DNA from: UBA3700 sp002372775
GTDB taxonomy: Bacteria > Bacillota > Clostridia > Christensenellales > UBA3700
Assembly (NCBI GenBank): GCA_946615965.1
Contig: CAMOIC010000016.1
Coordinates: forward strand, 1 to 28,077
Direction: 5' to 3'
Length of the DNA: 28,077 nt
Shown here piece by piece: positions 13,590 through 21,487 of this stretch (positions within the stretch are counted from its first letter, which is position 1; the number at the start of each line of letters is the position of its first letter). The translations under genes and the position numbers were made by a program. A model generated the notes under the pieces. The model worked only from the letters and a program-made list of their open reading frames with translations. It did no database searches and was not told the DNA's origin.

Positions 13590-16493
13590 TTATTTTTCAA
13601 TAATATTCTTTCTATCAAACACTGACTTAACTTTGTCACCAGCGTTACGGAACATTCTTTTCATTTCGATTGTCGTATCAATTACAGCTTGAATTTCAAC
13701 TCTCATAAATACCATTGAAGGAACAACGCAGATGACCATAACTGCAGTCTTTAGGTACATAGTTGGAGTTAAGCTGTATAAGCTGAATAAAGTTGTTGTA
13801 AATTGTGTTGTCATGCACCATAATAGCGCAGCTGCACAAGCAACAACCAAGATTACTCTTTCCTTTGTATATGGCATACAAACTTGTAATAATACTGCAT
13901 ATGCAACAGCAGCATAGATATAAGTAGCCATTGTAGATACTTGAGAAGATACATTAATACCGATATTTGAATGAGTGTAACTTGTCAAGAAAATAAATAG
14001 TGCTATCGTAAAGCCTGCAGGCAATGCCTTCTTAAAGACTTTCGACAAGAATCCGCCAGTAACCTTTTGGTTGTTTGGCTCAAGCGCCAAGAAGAATGAA
14101 GGAATACCGCAGCAGATTGAACTTACAAGAGTTAATTGAATTGCTTCGAATGGGTATTGAATTGAGAAAGCAATACATAAAATTGTAAGTAAAGCTGAGA
14201 ATGTTGTCTTTACAAGGAATAAAGATGCAGCACGCTCAATGTTATTTATTACTCTTCTACCTTCACTAACAACTGATGGAAGTGAAGCAAAGTCAGAATC
14301 AAGTAAAACAAGTTGAGATACAGAACGAGCAGCAGATGAACCAGCAGCCATAGCAATAGAACAATCTGCTTCTTTTAAGGCCATAACGTCGTTTACACCA
14401 TCGCCTGTCATACCAACTGTATATCCTTTAGATTTTAATGCTTGAACAAGTTGTTTCTTTTGTTTTGGAGATACACGACCAAAGATTGTGTATTTATCAC
14501 AAGCATCATAAATCTTTTCGTATGTGTCTAAATCCTTAGATGCATCGATATATTTATCTGCACCTTGCAATCCAGCTCTTTCAGCAACTTTTGATACAGT
14601 AATTGGGTTATCACCTGAAATAACCTTTAGTGTTACACCCTGCTTTGCAAAATATTCAAATGTTGCATGAGCGTTTTCTCTAATCTTGTCAGATAAAACA
14701 ATAAGACCAACAATCTTCATTTGAGCTGGATCCATTGTTTCAGATAAGAATTCTCTTGTTGTTACTAAGCAAAGAACTCTGAAGCCTTCTTTTGTAAATG
14801 CTTCGCACTTTTCTTCTACTTCCCAGAATCTATCTTTTAAAACGAATTCTGGAGCACCAACGATAAATGTCTTATTAATACCAAAATCAACAGCAGACCA
14901 TTTTCTTGCTGATGAGAATGGAACCTTCTTTATAATCTCGTATTCTGTTCCTTGATGGAAATAATCAGAGAATGCTTGGAATGTAGCATTGTTAGGACCT
15001 AATGCCTTAACCATGTTTCCAATGATATCTTGAATATTATACTTTTCATCAATAGGTACAACTTGTTCTACTTGCATTGAACCTTCTGTGATTGTACCTG
15101 TCTTATCTAGACATAAAACATCAACTCTTGCAAGAGTTTCAATAGAATACAAATCTTGTACTAATGTGTTCTTCTTTGCAAGCTTATATACACCAGCAGC
15201 AAGAGCAATAGAAGTTAATACCATCAATCCTTCTGGAATCATACCAATGATTGAACTAACTGTTCTTGTTACTGTTTCTTTCATTACGTGATCGAACGCT
15301 TGGAAGTTATTTAAGAACATTAATGTTCCAAGTGGGAAAATCAAGATAGAAACGATTCTGATAATCCAGTTGATAGAATTCATCAACTTAGATTTTGTCT
15401 TCTTAAACTTCTTAGCTTCAGCAAGTAATTTAGCAGAATATGATTCAGCACCAACTGCAGTAACTCTACATGTTACTTCACCAGCCTGGATTGTTGAACC
15501 AGAATACAAAACATCGCCTTTTACTTTGTGGATATCATCAGCTTCACCAGTAAGCAATGATTCGTTAGCATCACAAATACCGCCAACTACCATACAGTCT
15601 ACTGGAACTTGATCACCTTGTTTTAGAATAATAATGTCATCAAGAGCAATAGCATCAGTTTGTATTGTCATTCTTGATGAAACCCCGTTCTTAGAACGAA
15701 TAGCATCTACTGTTGGAGATGTTAAAATTGACATCTTTTCAAGAGTCTTTTTAGATCTAACTTCTTGGAATATACCAATAACCATATTTGCAAACACAAT
15801 TCCAAGGAATAAACCATTCTTAAATGCTCCGAATGCAAATACTGCACAACCAAGCACGAAGTTGATTAAATTGAATAGTGTTAATACGTTTGATCTAAAA
15901 ATTGCCCAATATGACTTTGTAACAACGTTTTGTTGAACATTAACAAAGCCCTTATCTATTCTTTCTTGTAATTGTTCTTCGTTTAATCCAATTTCTGGAT
16001 CTGCATCTACTCTATTTAGTGGAGATTTTAAATATGCTCTAGATAGTTTTCTCTTCTTTGGCTTAATTTCTTCTTTTGGTGCTTCTTGAGTGCTTACAAC
16101 CTCATTTTCAGCTTTTACTTCAGGAATTGCAGGCGAAGTAATAACATCAACAGGTTTTTCTTCAGCAACCACCTGCTTAACTTCTTCTTGCTTTACTTCT
16201 ACAGCCTTAACTTCTTTCTTAACTACTTCTTTCTTAGCCTCAACTTTTTTCTCATCTTTTTTAGTTGCAACCTTAGTTTCTTTCTTTGTTTCAACCTTTG
16301 TTGCCTTTTTTGTCTCAGTTTTAGCAGGAGAAGTCTTAGCTGCTACAGTAGTTTGAGCAACTTTCTTTTCTTCTACTTTTGGTTGAGATTTTTGAGATTT
16401 TGGCTTGTTTTCAGTAGTCTTTACCCCAGTTTTTGCTACTTCAGACTTTTTTGTTTCAACAACGTTCGCCTTTTCGTTAGTTTTTTTAGCCAA
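13590..16493 (-). CDS. CtpE-like P-type cation ATPase with a long lysine-rich N-terminal tail
   Basis: A 967-residue P-type ATPase of the CtpE-like branch, whose mycobacterial member has been tied to Ca2+ transport; the ion here is inferred. The first about 150 residues are low complexity, dominated by K, E, T, V and A with many TKK/EVKK units and no predicted membrane segment. The pump core follows: actuator loop LLTGEADD (TGE 315-317), M4 motif MIPEGL (418-423), phosphorylated aspartate D463 in DKTGT, GDGVND (697-702), and C-terminal membrane segments with SFFLALEPNNQ. The start is TTG at 16491-16493 with a strong AAGGAG nine bases upstream; no in-frame ATG precedes the core. It is first gene of the guaA-purA-dapL-nth-obgE-yhbY unit. 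Confidence 0.92.
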   Translation of the reverse strand: MAKKTNEKANVVETKKSEVAKTGVKTTENKPKSQKSQPKVEEKKVAQTTVAAKTSPAKTETKKATKVETKKETKVATKKDEKKVEAKKEVVKKEVKAVEVKQEEVKQVVAEEKPVDVITSPAIPEVKAENEVVSTQEAPKEEIKPKKRKLSRAYLKSPLNRVDADPEIGLNEEQLQERIDKGFVNVQQNVVTKSYWAIFRSNVLTLFNLINFVLGCAVFAFGAFKNGLFLGIVFANMVIGIFQEVRSKKTLEKMSILTSPTVDAIRSKNGVSSRMTIQTDAIALDDIIILKQGDQVPVDCMVVGGICDANESLLTGEADDIHKVKGDVLYSGSTIQAGEVTCRVTAVGAESYSAKLLAEAKKFKKTKSKLMNSINWIIRIVSILIFPLGTLMFLNNFQAFDHVMKETVTRTVSSIIGMIPEGLMVLTSIALAAGVYKLAKKNTLVQDLYSIETLARVDVLCLDKTGTITEGSMQVEQVVPIDEKYNIQDIIGNMVKALGPNNATFQAFSDYFHQGTEYEIIKKVPFSSARKWSAVDFGINKTFIVGAPEFVLKDRFWEVEEKCEAFTKEGFRVLCLVTTREFLSETMDPAQMKIVGLIVLSDKIRENAHATFEYFAKQGVTLKVISGDNPITVSKVAERAGLQGADKYIDASKDLDTYEKIYDACDKYTIFGRVSPKQKKQLVQALKSKGYTVGMTGDGVNDVMALKEADCSIAMAAGSSAARSVSQLVLLDSDFASLPSVVSEGRRVINNIERAASLFLVKTTFSALLTILCIAFSIQYPFEAIQLTLVSSICCGIPSFFLALEPNNQKVTGGFLSKVFKKALPAGFTIALFIFLTSYTHSNIGINVSSQVSTMATYIYAAVAYAVLLQVCMPYTKERVILVVACAAALLWCMTTQFTTTLFSLYSLTPTMYLKTAVMVICVVPSMVFMRVEIQAVIDTTIEMKRMFRNAGDKVKSVFDRKNIIEK

Positions 16494-16520
16494 TTTTAAA
16501 AACTCCTTAAAATAAAATAA

Positions 16521-16548
16521 TGCGTATATATATTAACATACACACGCA
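16521..16548. promoter_or_regulatory. Imperfect dyad over the -10 and spacer of the ATPase promoter, candidate operator
   Basis: Arms TGCGTATATAT (16521-16531) and ATACACACGCA (16538-16548) match as inverted repeats at 9 of 11 positions around a 6-base centre. It lies almost entirely upstream of the predicted start, so it would act as DNA, not as an RNA hairpin. Confidence 0.4.
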
Positions 16549-16558
16549 CTATTGTCAA
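16530..16558 (-). promoter_or_regulatory. Strong sigma-A-type promoter for the ATPase-purine-obgE operon
   Basis: On the minus strand, a perfect TTGACA (16553-16558), 17 bases, then TAATAT (16530-16535) with a TG one base ahead (extended -10). The start would be near 16523, giving a leader of about 30 bases, too short for a riboswitch. Confidence 0.8.
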
Positions 16559-16579
16559 AATCAAAACTCGAATAATTTA

Positions 16580-16999
16580 TTATTTTAAAAGCTCAATTGC
16601 CTCTAAATATCCATCGTATCCTTTTCCCTTGATTTGGGCGATACAAGCTGGAGAAATCACTGAAATTTTTCTAAATTCTTCTCTTGAATTTATATCTGAA
16701 ATATGAATTTCTACAGTCTTAATGTTTACAGATTTAATTGCATCATAAATTGCATAAGAATAATGAGTAAAAGCACCCGGATTTATAACGATTCCATCAT
16801 ACTTTTCAAAATAACATTTATGGATAGTATCAACGATATCTCCTTCATGATTAGATTGGAAAAATGTTAGTTCAACATCCTTTGATTTATCTTGAATATA
16901 TTTAACCAAATCGTTGTATGTAAATGAACCATAAATACCTGGTTCTCTAATGCCAAGCATATTTAAATTTACGCCATTAATAACCATTATTTTTTTCAT
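16580..16999 (-). CDS. aroQ: 3-dehydroquinate dehydratase, type II
   Basis: Dehydrates 3-dehydroquinate to 3-dehydroshikimate, the third shikimate-pathway step. The 139-residue product is a compact type II enzyme: VINGVNLNMLGIREPGIYG with the catalytic tyrosine, QSNHEGDIVDTIH, NPGAFTHYSYAI and HISDINSREEFRKISVIS. All family blocks are present at the usual length. Its ATG overlaps the stop of the aroE-aroK fusion by one base (TAATG), so the two are translationally coupled. No clear terminator was found in the 86 bases before the next gene. Confidence 0.97.
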   Translation of the reverse strand: MKKIMVINGVNLNMLGIREPGIYGSFTYNDLVKYIQDKSKDVELTFFQSNHEGDIVDTIHKCYFEKYDGIVINPGAFTHYSYAIYDAIKSVNIKTVEIHISDINSREEFRKISVISPACIAQIKGKGYDGYLEAIELLK

Positions 17000-18282
17000 T
17001 ATTTTAATACCTCTGCAATCTTTTTAACATCTAAGTCAACATCCCCGAAAGGCACGATATAATCGGCAAGTCCAACATATCTTGGGTATCTTTCGTTGTA
17101 TATTCTAATTACATCTTCTCTTGAGTTTACATTAGGATATTTTCCCATCTCAAAAGTAGATAAAATTTTGTCCATTGATCTATCTCTTAAAATTACAATT
17201 CCGCTTGCTTTTACTGCTGCTAAATTTGTTCTATTTAAAACAGCACCACAGCCAAGTGCAATTACTTTTCCTTTTTCAAAAGCGACCTTTGCTAGAGCCT
17301 TAGTTTCCCATGCTCTAAATACCTCTTCTCCCTCGTCATAAAGCTCTTTTATAGTCTTTCCTGACATCTTTATAATCATGTCGTCTAAATCTATAAAGTC
17401 TTTCTTCATTTCCTTTGCTAGAGCCTTACCAAGTTCAGTCTTTCCACAGCCAAGCATTCCTATGATGTATATATTACCATTCATCTGCATTTGAGTATGA
17501 ATTGTAGCTTCTGAGAAGATACGTTTAATCATACCTTGAAGGTTAACGCCTTGCCATATACTTTGAGATTGAACAGCTTGAGATACAAGCATATATAATC
17601 CAGATACTACATATTTCCCCTGTTTTAAGCCTGATTGCAACAATTTAGTGAATACAGGGTTATATACAAGGTCGATAATAGTTTCGTAATTTGCAACAAT
17701 AGAATCATCTACAACTTGCTCATCTATATTTGGGTACATTCCTACTGGCGTTGCATCAACTAAAATATCTGCTTTTAGATATGGCAACGATTCGAAAGAA
17801 ACAATTCTTGCACCATCAATTTTCACATCTAAGTCTTTAGAAACACATACAATATCTTTTGCATATTTCTTAATTGCATGAACAACACTTCTTGCTGTAC
17901 CACCTGCAGATAATATAACAAAAGTTTTGCCTTTTGGTTTAACGTGAGTAATCTCTAATAGTTCAGCAAATCCCTTAGCATCAGTATTATATCCAATAAG
18001 TTTACCATTAACATTGTTAATGGTATTGATTGAACCAATTTCCCTTGCTTCATCATCAACTTCATCGATATGAGACATAATCTGAGTCTTATATGGAGCA
18101 GATACATTAACTCCTTTAAAACCTCTTAAAAACTCATGCATATCTATCTTATCGAACTCATCTTGTTGAATCTCTAACTTCTCTAAATTACCATCGATTG
18201 AATATAAATTAAAGAACATGTTATGCACAACTGGAGCATAAGAATGAGATAAATTATTTCCTATAACACCATATTTAATCAC
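16999..18282 (-). CDS. aroE-aroK: Fused shikimate dehydrogenase (AroE) and shikimate kinase (AroK)
   Basis: A 427-residue bifunctional protein for two successive shikimate-pathway steps. Residues 1 to about 262 are AroE: GVIGNNLSHSYAPVVHN, catalytic K65 in VNVSAPYKT, N86, D101 in NTDAKGF, and an NADP-loop variant LSAGGTARSV. From about residue 268 comes AroK: P-loop GMLGCGKTELG (275-285), FIDLDDMI, FRAWE, and GCGAVL where GGG is usual. The start is GTG at 18280-18282, with AGGGGT eight bases before; MIKYGVIG is the expected AroE start. With aroQ directly downstream, three consecutive steps are encoded by two coupled genes. Confidence 0.95.
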   Translation of the reverse strand: MIKYGVIGNNLSHSYAPVVHNMFFNLYSIDGNLEKLEIQQDEFDKIDMHEFLRGFKGVNVSAPYKTQIMSHIDEVDDEAREIGSINTINNVNGKLIGYNTDAKGFAELLEITHVKPKGKTFVILSAGGTARSVVHAIKKYAKDIVCVSKDLDVKIDGARIVSFESLPYLKADILVDATPVGMYPNIDEQVVDDSIVANYETIIDLVYNPVFTKLLQSGLKQGKYVVSGLYMLVSQAVQSQSIWQGVNLQGMIKRIFSEATIHTQMQMNGNIYIIGMLGCGKTELGKALAKEMKKDFIDLDDMIIKMSGKTIKELYDEGEEVFRAWETKALAKVAFEKGKVIALGCGAVLNRTNLAAVKASGIVILRDRSMDKILSTFEMGKYPNVNSREDVIRIYNERYPRYVGLADYIVPFGDVDLDVKKIAEVLK

Positions 18283-18307
18283 GTAAACTACCCCTATTAC
18301 CTTCTTT

Positions 18308-18336
18308 ATTATATAGGATATTAACTCCTTTTAAAA
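18308..18336 (-). promoter_or_regulatory. Tentative promoter for aroE-aroK
   Basis: A perfect TATAAT on the minus strand (18308-18313), with only a weak TTTTAA at 17-base spacing (18331-18336). It lies in the 58-base gap after the MATE gene and would give a leader of about 19 bases. Read-through from the pit operon is an alternative. Confidence 0.35.
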
Positions 18337-18340
18337 GATA

Positions 18341-19705
18341 TTATTTTTGTGAATTATCTAAGAACTTTTTAACCTTATTTCTATATACCAAATAAGCGCT
18401 ACTTCCAGTTAAAATTCCGCCTATAAACCAAGAAGCAGGAACGCCGACATATACAGATACTTCATCAAGCCATCCATTTAATGCGTAAGAGAATATTACT
18501 CTTAATGAAATCGTGAATAAAGTACAAAGTACAAATGTTTTTAAAGCGCCCATTGATCTTAGTATTGCCTGGCTTTGAACAATAATTGAAGCAAATAAAT
18601 ACATTGAAGCCATAGCTATAGTGAAATCTGTACCAGATTTAATTGCATCTACTTCCCCATTTTCAACAAACAATGAAACCAAAGGTTTTGCTAAGAACAC
18701 ACCAATTAGAGTGAATACAACAGCATTTATACCAGCAAAAAGTAGCGTTGCCTTATATCCTTCTTTGATTCTATCTAACCTATTTGCTCCTAAGTTCTGA
18801 GAAAAATATGTAGTTGCTGCATTAGCATAGCCCCTTATTGGAGTTTGGAATAAAGCATTTAATCTCTCACCTATATTTGTTCCTGCAATATATGCTGTTC
18901 CGTATGTATCTATAAGTCCTTGAACAAAAATTCTCGCAATATATACAAATGACTGTTGCAAAGCAACAGAAGAAGAATAAGATAAGATATCTTTAACTTG
19001 AGATTTATCAAAAACTATGTCTTTAAATCCTAGCCTTAATACCCCAATCTTTATATTCGTATATACGATAACCATCAATGCAGATAAAGCTTGAGATAAT
19101 AATGTAGCAATCGCTGCACCTTTTACTCCCATCTTAAACCCTACAACAAATAATAAATCAAGAAGCAGATTTACTATAGTCGAGATAATTAAGAACACAA
19201 GAGGTGTAAAAGAATTACCTATTGATCTTATAGAATATGAATAGAAATTGTATAAGAACGTGAATATATTTGCAGCAAAAACAATATATAAATATATTGA
19301 AGTATCTTCAATAATCTCTTCTGGAGTTTTTAATAATCTTAAAAATGGTTTGCAAACGCCAATCACAATAGCGCTAAAGATAATAGTAAATATAAACCCT
19401 ACTATTAAAGCTGTAGATAAAGCTTTTCTTAGCGAATCAATATCTCCTTTTCCATACCATCTTGAAAACACAATTCCACTACCAATAGTAAATCCAACAA
19501 TAACAAACATTACAAGGTTCATTATTGGAGTAGCAACTCCCATTGCAGCTAGCGCGTTAGTAGAAACGAATCTACCCAATATTGCACTGTCTACTACGTT
19601 GTATAACTGTTGTAGGAAATCACCTAAAATAAAAAATAACGAGAAAGAAAGAATTACCTTAAAAGGATTCCCCTCAAGTAAGTCTTTTTTCTTCGTTAAT
19701 TCCAT
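18341..19705 (-). CDS. MATE family efflux transporter
   Basis: A 454-residue multidrug/toxin exporter of the MATE family with about twelve membrane segments, expected to export organic compounds using a Na+ or H+ gradient. The family N-terminal pattern is clear: PFKVILSFSLFFILGDFLQQLYNVVDSAILGRFV, then NALAAMGVATPIMN. The second-half repeat GTAYIAGTNIGERLNALFQTPI and YFSQNLGANRLDRIKEGYK follows. The ATG at 19703-19705 has GAGG upstream. It starts 12 bases after the DUF47 gene, so it appears to be carried in the phosphate transporter operon. The substrate cannot be predicted. Confidence 0.93.
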   Translation of the reverse strand: MELTKKKDLLEGNPFKVILSFSLFFILGDFLQQLYNVVDSAILGRFVSTNALAAMGVATPIMNLVMFVIVGFTIGSGIVFSRWYGKGDIDSLRKALSTALIVGFIFTIIFSAIVIGVCKPFLRLLKTPEEIIEDTSIYLYIVFAANIFTFLYNFYSYSIRSIGNSFTPLVFLIISTIVNLLLDLLFVVGFKMGVKGAAIATLLSQALSALMVIVYTNIKIGVLRLGFKDIVFDKSQVKDILSYSSSVALQQSFVYIARIFVQGLIDTYGTAYIAGTNIGERLNALFQTPIRGYANAATTYFSQNLGANRLDRIKEGYKATLLFAGINAVVFTLIGVFLAKPLVSLFVENGEVDAIKSGTDFTIAMASMYLFASIIVQSQAILRSMGALKTFVLCTLFTISLRVIFSYALNGWLDEVSVYVGVPASWFIGGILTGSSAYLVYRNKVKKFLDNSQK

Positions 19706-19717
19706 TAAATAGCCTCT

Positions 19718-20320
19718 TTAAATTGTATTTATTATATCTAAAAGAGAATCCATAGCCACATCTGCAATATCTGATGTTGTATTTAAGTGTCTGTATATCT
19801 CTCTATATTTAAATACTAAATGCCAATCCTCAATGTCAAACAATCTTGCTAAAGATTCTACACATTTTGCTGCTACTTTATTTTCAAGAGACTTTACTTC
19901 AATAGCAGATATTTTAGATATTTCGCTATGCTTTTCCATATTACCAATTGCTTTAGCAATTTTCTTTGTCATTTCAAGCAATATCTCTATAATTGAGCAC
20001 ATATCCTCATTAGGTTCAATATTGAATGCTTTTATCTCATCAACTGTAGTATTTGCATAATCTAGAATATCGTCTATTTTGCCAGATAGATTAAAGATAT
20101 CATTTCTTGCAATTGGGGTTATTAAAGTATTATTCAACTCATTTATAAGGATTCTTCTCTTAGAATCCCCTTCATCTTCAATCCTTGCGACCATTTCTGC
20201 GTATTTTTTATCTTTTGTTGTAACGTAATCATAAAGCGCTTGCATACCATCAACCATGGAAATACATTGGTTTTCCAAAAGATCAAAAAAATTAGCTCCT
20301 TTCTTAAATAAATTAAACAT
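19718..20320 (-). CDS. DUF47 family protein, PiT transporter partner
   Basis: A 200-residue helical cytoplasmic protein of the DUF47 / PhoU-like family, which is typically encoded beside PiT phosphate transporters and thought to modulate them. It has the family start FNLFKKGANFFDLLENQ, then EDEGDSKRRILINELNNTLITPIARNDIF (about residues 46-74), the hallmark block, followed by IDDILDYANTTVDEI. Length is typical (200-215). The ATG at 20318-20320 has AGGGGG upstream; it lies 12 bases after pit and 12 before the MATE gene. Confidence 0.93.
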   Translation of the reverse strand: MFNLFKKGANFFDLLENQCISMVDGMQALYDYVTTKDKKYAEMVARIEDEGDSKRRILINELNNTLITPIARNDIFNLSGKIDDILDYANTTVDEIKAFNIEPNEDMCSIIEILLEMTKKIAKAIGNMEKHSEISKISAIEVKSLENKVAAKCVESLARLFDIEDWHLVFKYREIYRHLNTTSDIADVAMDSLLDIINTI

Positions 20321-20332
20321 AACACTGCCCCC

Positions 20333-21370
20333 TTATAAGATTATTGCTTTTAAAAGCAATGCAACTAAAATTCCAAATATCATAGAAGCTGGGAATGTAA
20401 CTATCCAGCTCATAATCATCTTATCTCCCTGTTTCCAAGAAACAGTTGATATTCCTTCTGCCGCCCCAACTCCCATTATTGATGAAGAAACAACTTGTGT
20501 TGTAGATATAGGAAGTCCAACAAATGTAGATGCAAACGAAATAATAATTGTAGATAACTGCGCAACATAAGATTGAACCGTAGATAACCTATGTAGCCTA
20601 TATCCAATAACATTAATTAATTTTTCTCCACCAAATATAAGTCCTAAACATTGAATAAATGCAAATATGACAACAATCCACCATGAAAATTCAAAAGAAT
20701 CAAAAGAAACTAAACCGCTTTGAGAACATAAGACTTTAGCAAGCAAATATACACCTAATGTCTTTTGTATATTATTTGCAGCAATAGATATAGATAACAA
20801 AACAATGTTTATAGATTGTAAAGCCATAAAGGCTTTCTTTATTGTTCTTGGCCATGCTGAACATAGCAAAACAAATAATTTTTGCATTATAAATCCAATT
20901 AGCAAGCCAAGTATAGGAGCAAAGAATACCATTATTATTACTTTTACCCAAACAGCAGACCAATCAATGCTATTAAACGAGAAAATCACTATACCAGATC
21001 CTACAATACCTCCAAGCAATGTATGAGATACAGAATTAGGAACAACAAGTATTAATGAAACAATTGCCCATAAAATTGCAGCGATTAAAGCAGCAAGTAA
21101 AAATACAAATCCCACATTTGGAGATATATTTAAATATGCATCAGTATATACAAGAGAACCAACAGTTCTAGCAACAGAATCGCTACCCATTAAAACGATG
21201 ACAATAATTGGAGCTATAAACATTGAAATTGTAGAAATCAGAAAAGCTGGGAGAGGCTTTAAGGCGTTAGTAGCAACAGATGAAGCAATTGCACTTGTTC
21301 CATCAATGTAACCCATATAGAAAGTAAATACTCCAGCCAAAATTGCAATGGCAACAATATAAGTTTCCAT
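20333..21370 (-). CDS. pit: PiT family inorganic phosphate transporter
   Basis: A low-affinity phosphate permease driven by H+ or Na+, with about ten membrane segments in 345 residues. The two inverted PiT signatures are seen as YMGYIDGTSAIASSVATNAL near the N terminus (a variant of GxNDxANxxA) and FVGLPISTTQVVSSSIMGVG near the C terminus (a variant of GLPVSTTH, with Gln for His). The ATG at 21368-21370 has AGGGGG upstream. It has its own promoter and is followed by its DUF47 partner, which supports a phosphate role, although the variant first signature leaves room for another anion. Confidence 0.9.
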   Translation of the reverse strand: METYIVAIAILAGVFTFYMGYIDGTSAIASSVATNALKPLPAFLISTISMFIAPIIVIVLMGSDSVARTVGSLVYTDAYLNISPNVGFVFLLAALIAAILWAIVSLILVVPNSVSHTLLGGIVGSGIVIFSFNSIDWSAVWVKVIIMVFFAPILGLLIGFIMQKLFVLLCSAWPRTIKKAFMALQSINIVLLSISIAANNIQKTLGVYLLAKVLCSQSGLVSFDSFEFSWWIVVIFAFIQCLGLIFGGEKLINVIGYRLHRLSTVQSYVAQLSTIIISFASTFVGLPISTTQVVSSSIMGVGAAEGISTVSWKQGDKMIMSWIVTFPASMIFGILVALLLKAIIL

Positions 21371-21384
21371 GTATCCCCCTAATC

Positions 21385-21413
21385 ATTATAAATAATCTAA
21401 AAATATTATTCAA
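21385..21413 (-). promoter_or_regulatory. Probable pit promoter
   Basis: On the minus strand, TTGAAT (21408-21413), 17 bases, then a perfect TATAAT (21385-21390), giving a short leader before the AGGGGG ribosome binding site. Confidence 0.65.
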
Positions 21414-21440
21414 ATATAGGGACAAAAACTATATGGACAA
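21411..21440 (-). repeat. 15-bp tandem direct repeat upstream of pit, candidate activator site
   Basis: On the minus strand, TTGTCCATATAGTTT is followed at once by TTGTCCCTATATTTG: 12 of 15 positions agree. The promoter-proximal copy overlaps the -35 hexamer. The 15-bp period differs from the 11-bp period of known PhoB/PhoP boxes, so the binding protein is unknown. Confidence 0.5.
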
Positions 21441-21487
21441 TTCGGATATTTAAATAAAGAAAAATTGAAATAAAATACGCTTGGATA

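Noticed and set aside
16086..16499. Long plus-strand frames (137 and 88 codons) opposite the ATPase N-terminal region
   Set aside because: They are antisense reflections of the lysine-rich repeat coding: products are runs of F, L, S, T with no domain, ribosome binding site or promoter.
16494..16529. Purine or metal riboswitch before the ATPase/guaA operon
   Set aside because: The predicted leader is only about 30 bases, too short for a known purine or metal aptamer, and no conserved core is visible.
19248..19712. Plus-strand frame of 154 codons opposite the MATE gene
   Set aside because: Lies wholly within a confidently identified transporter gene; no family resemblance or start signals.
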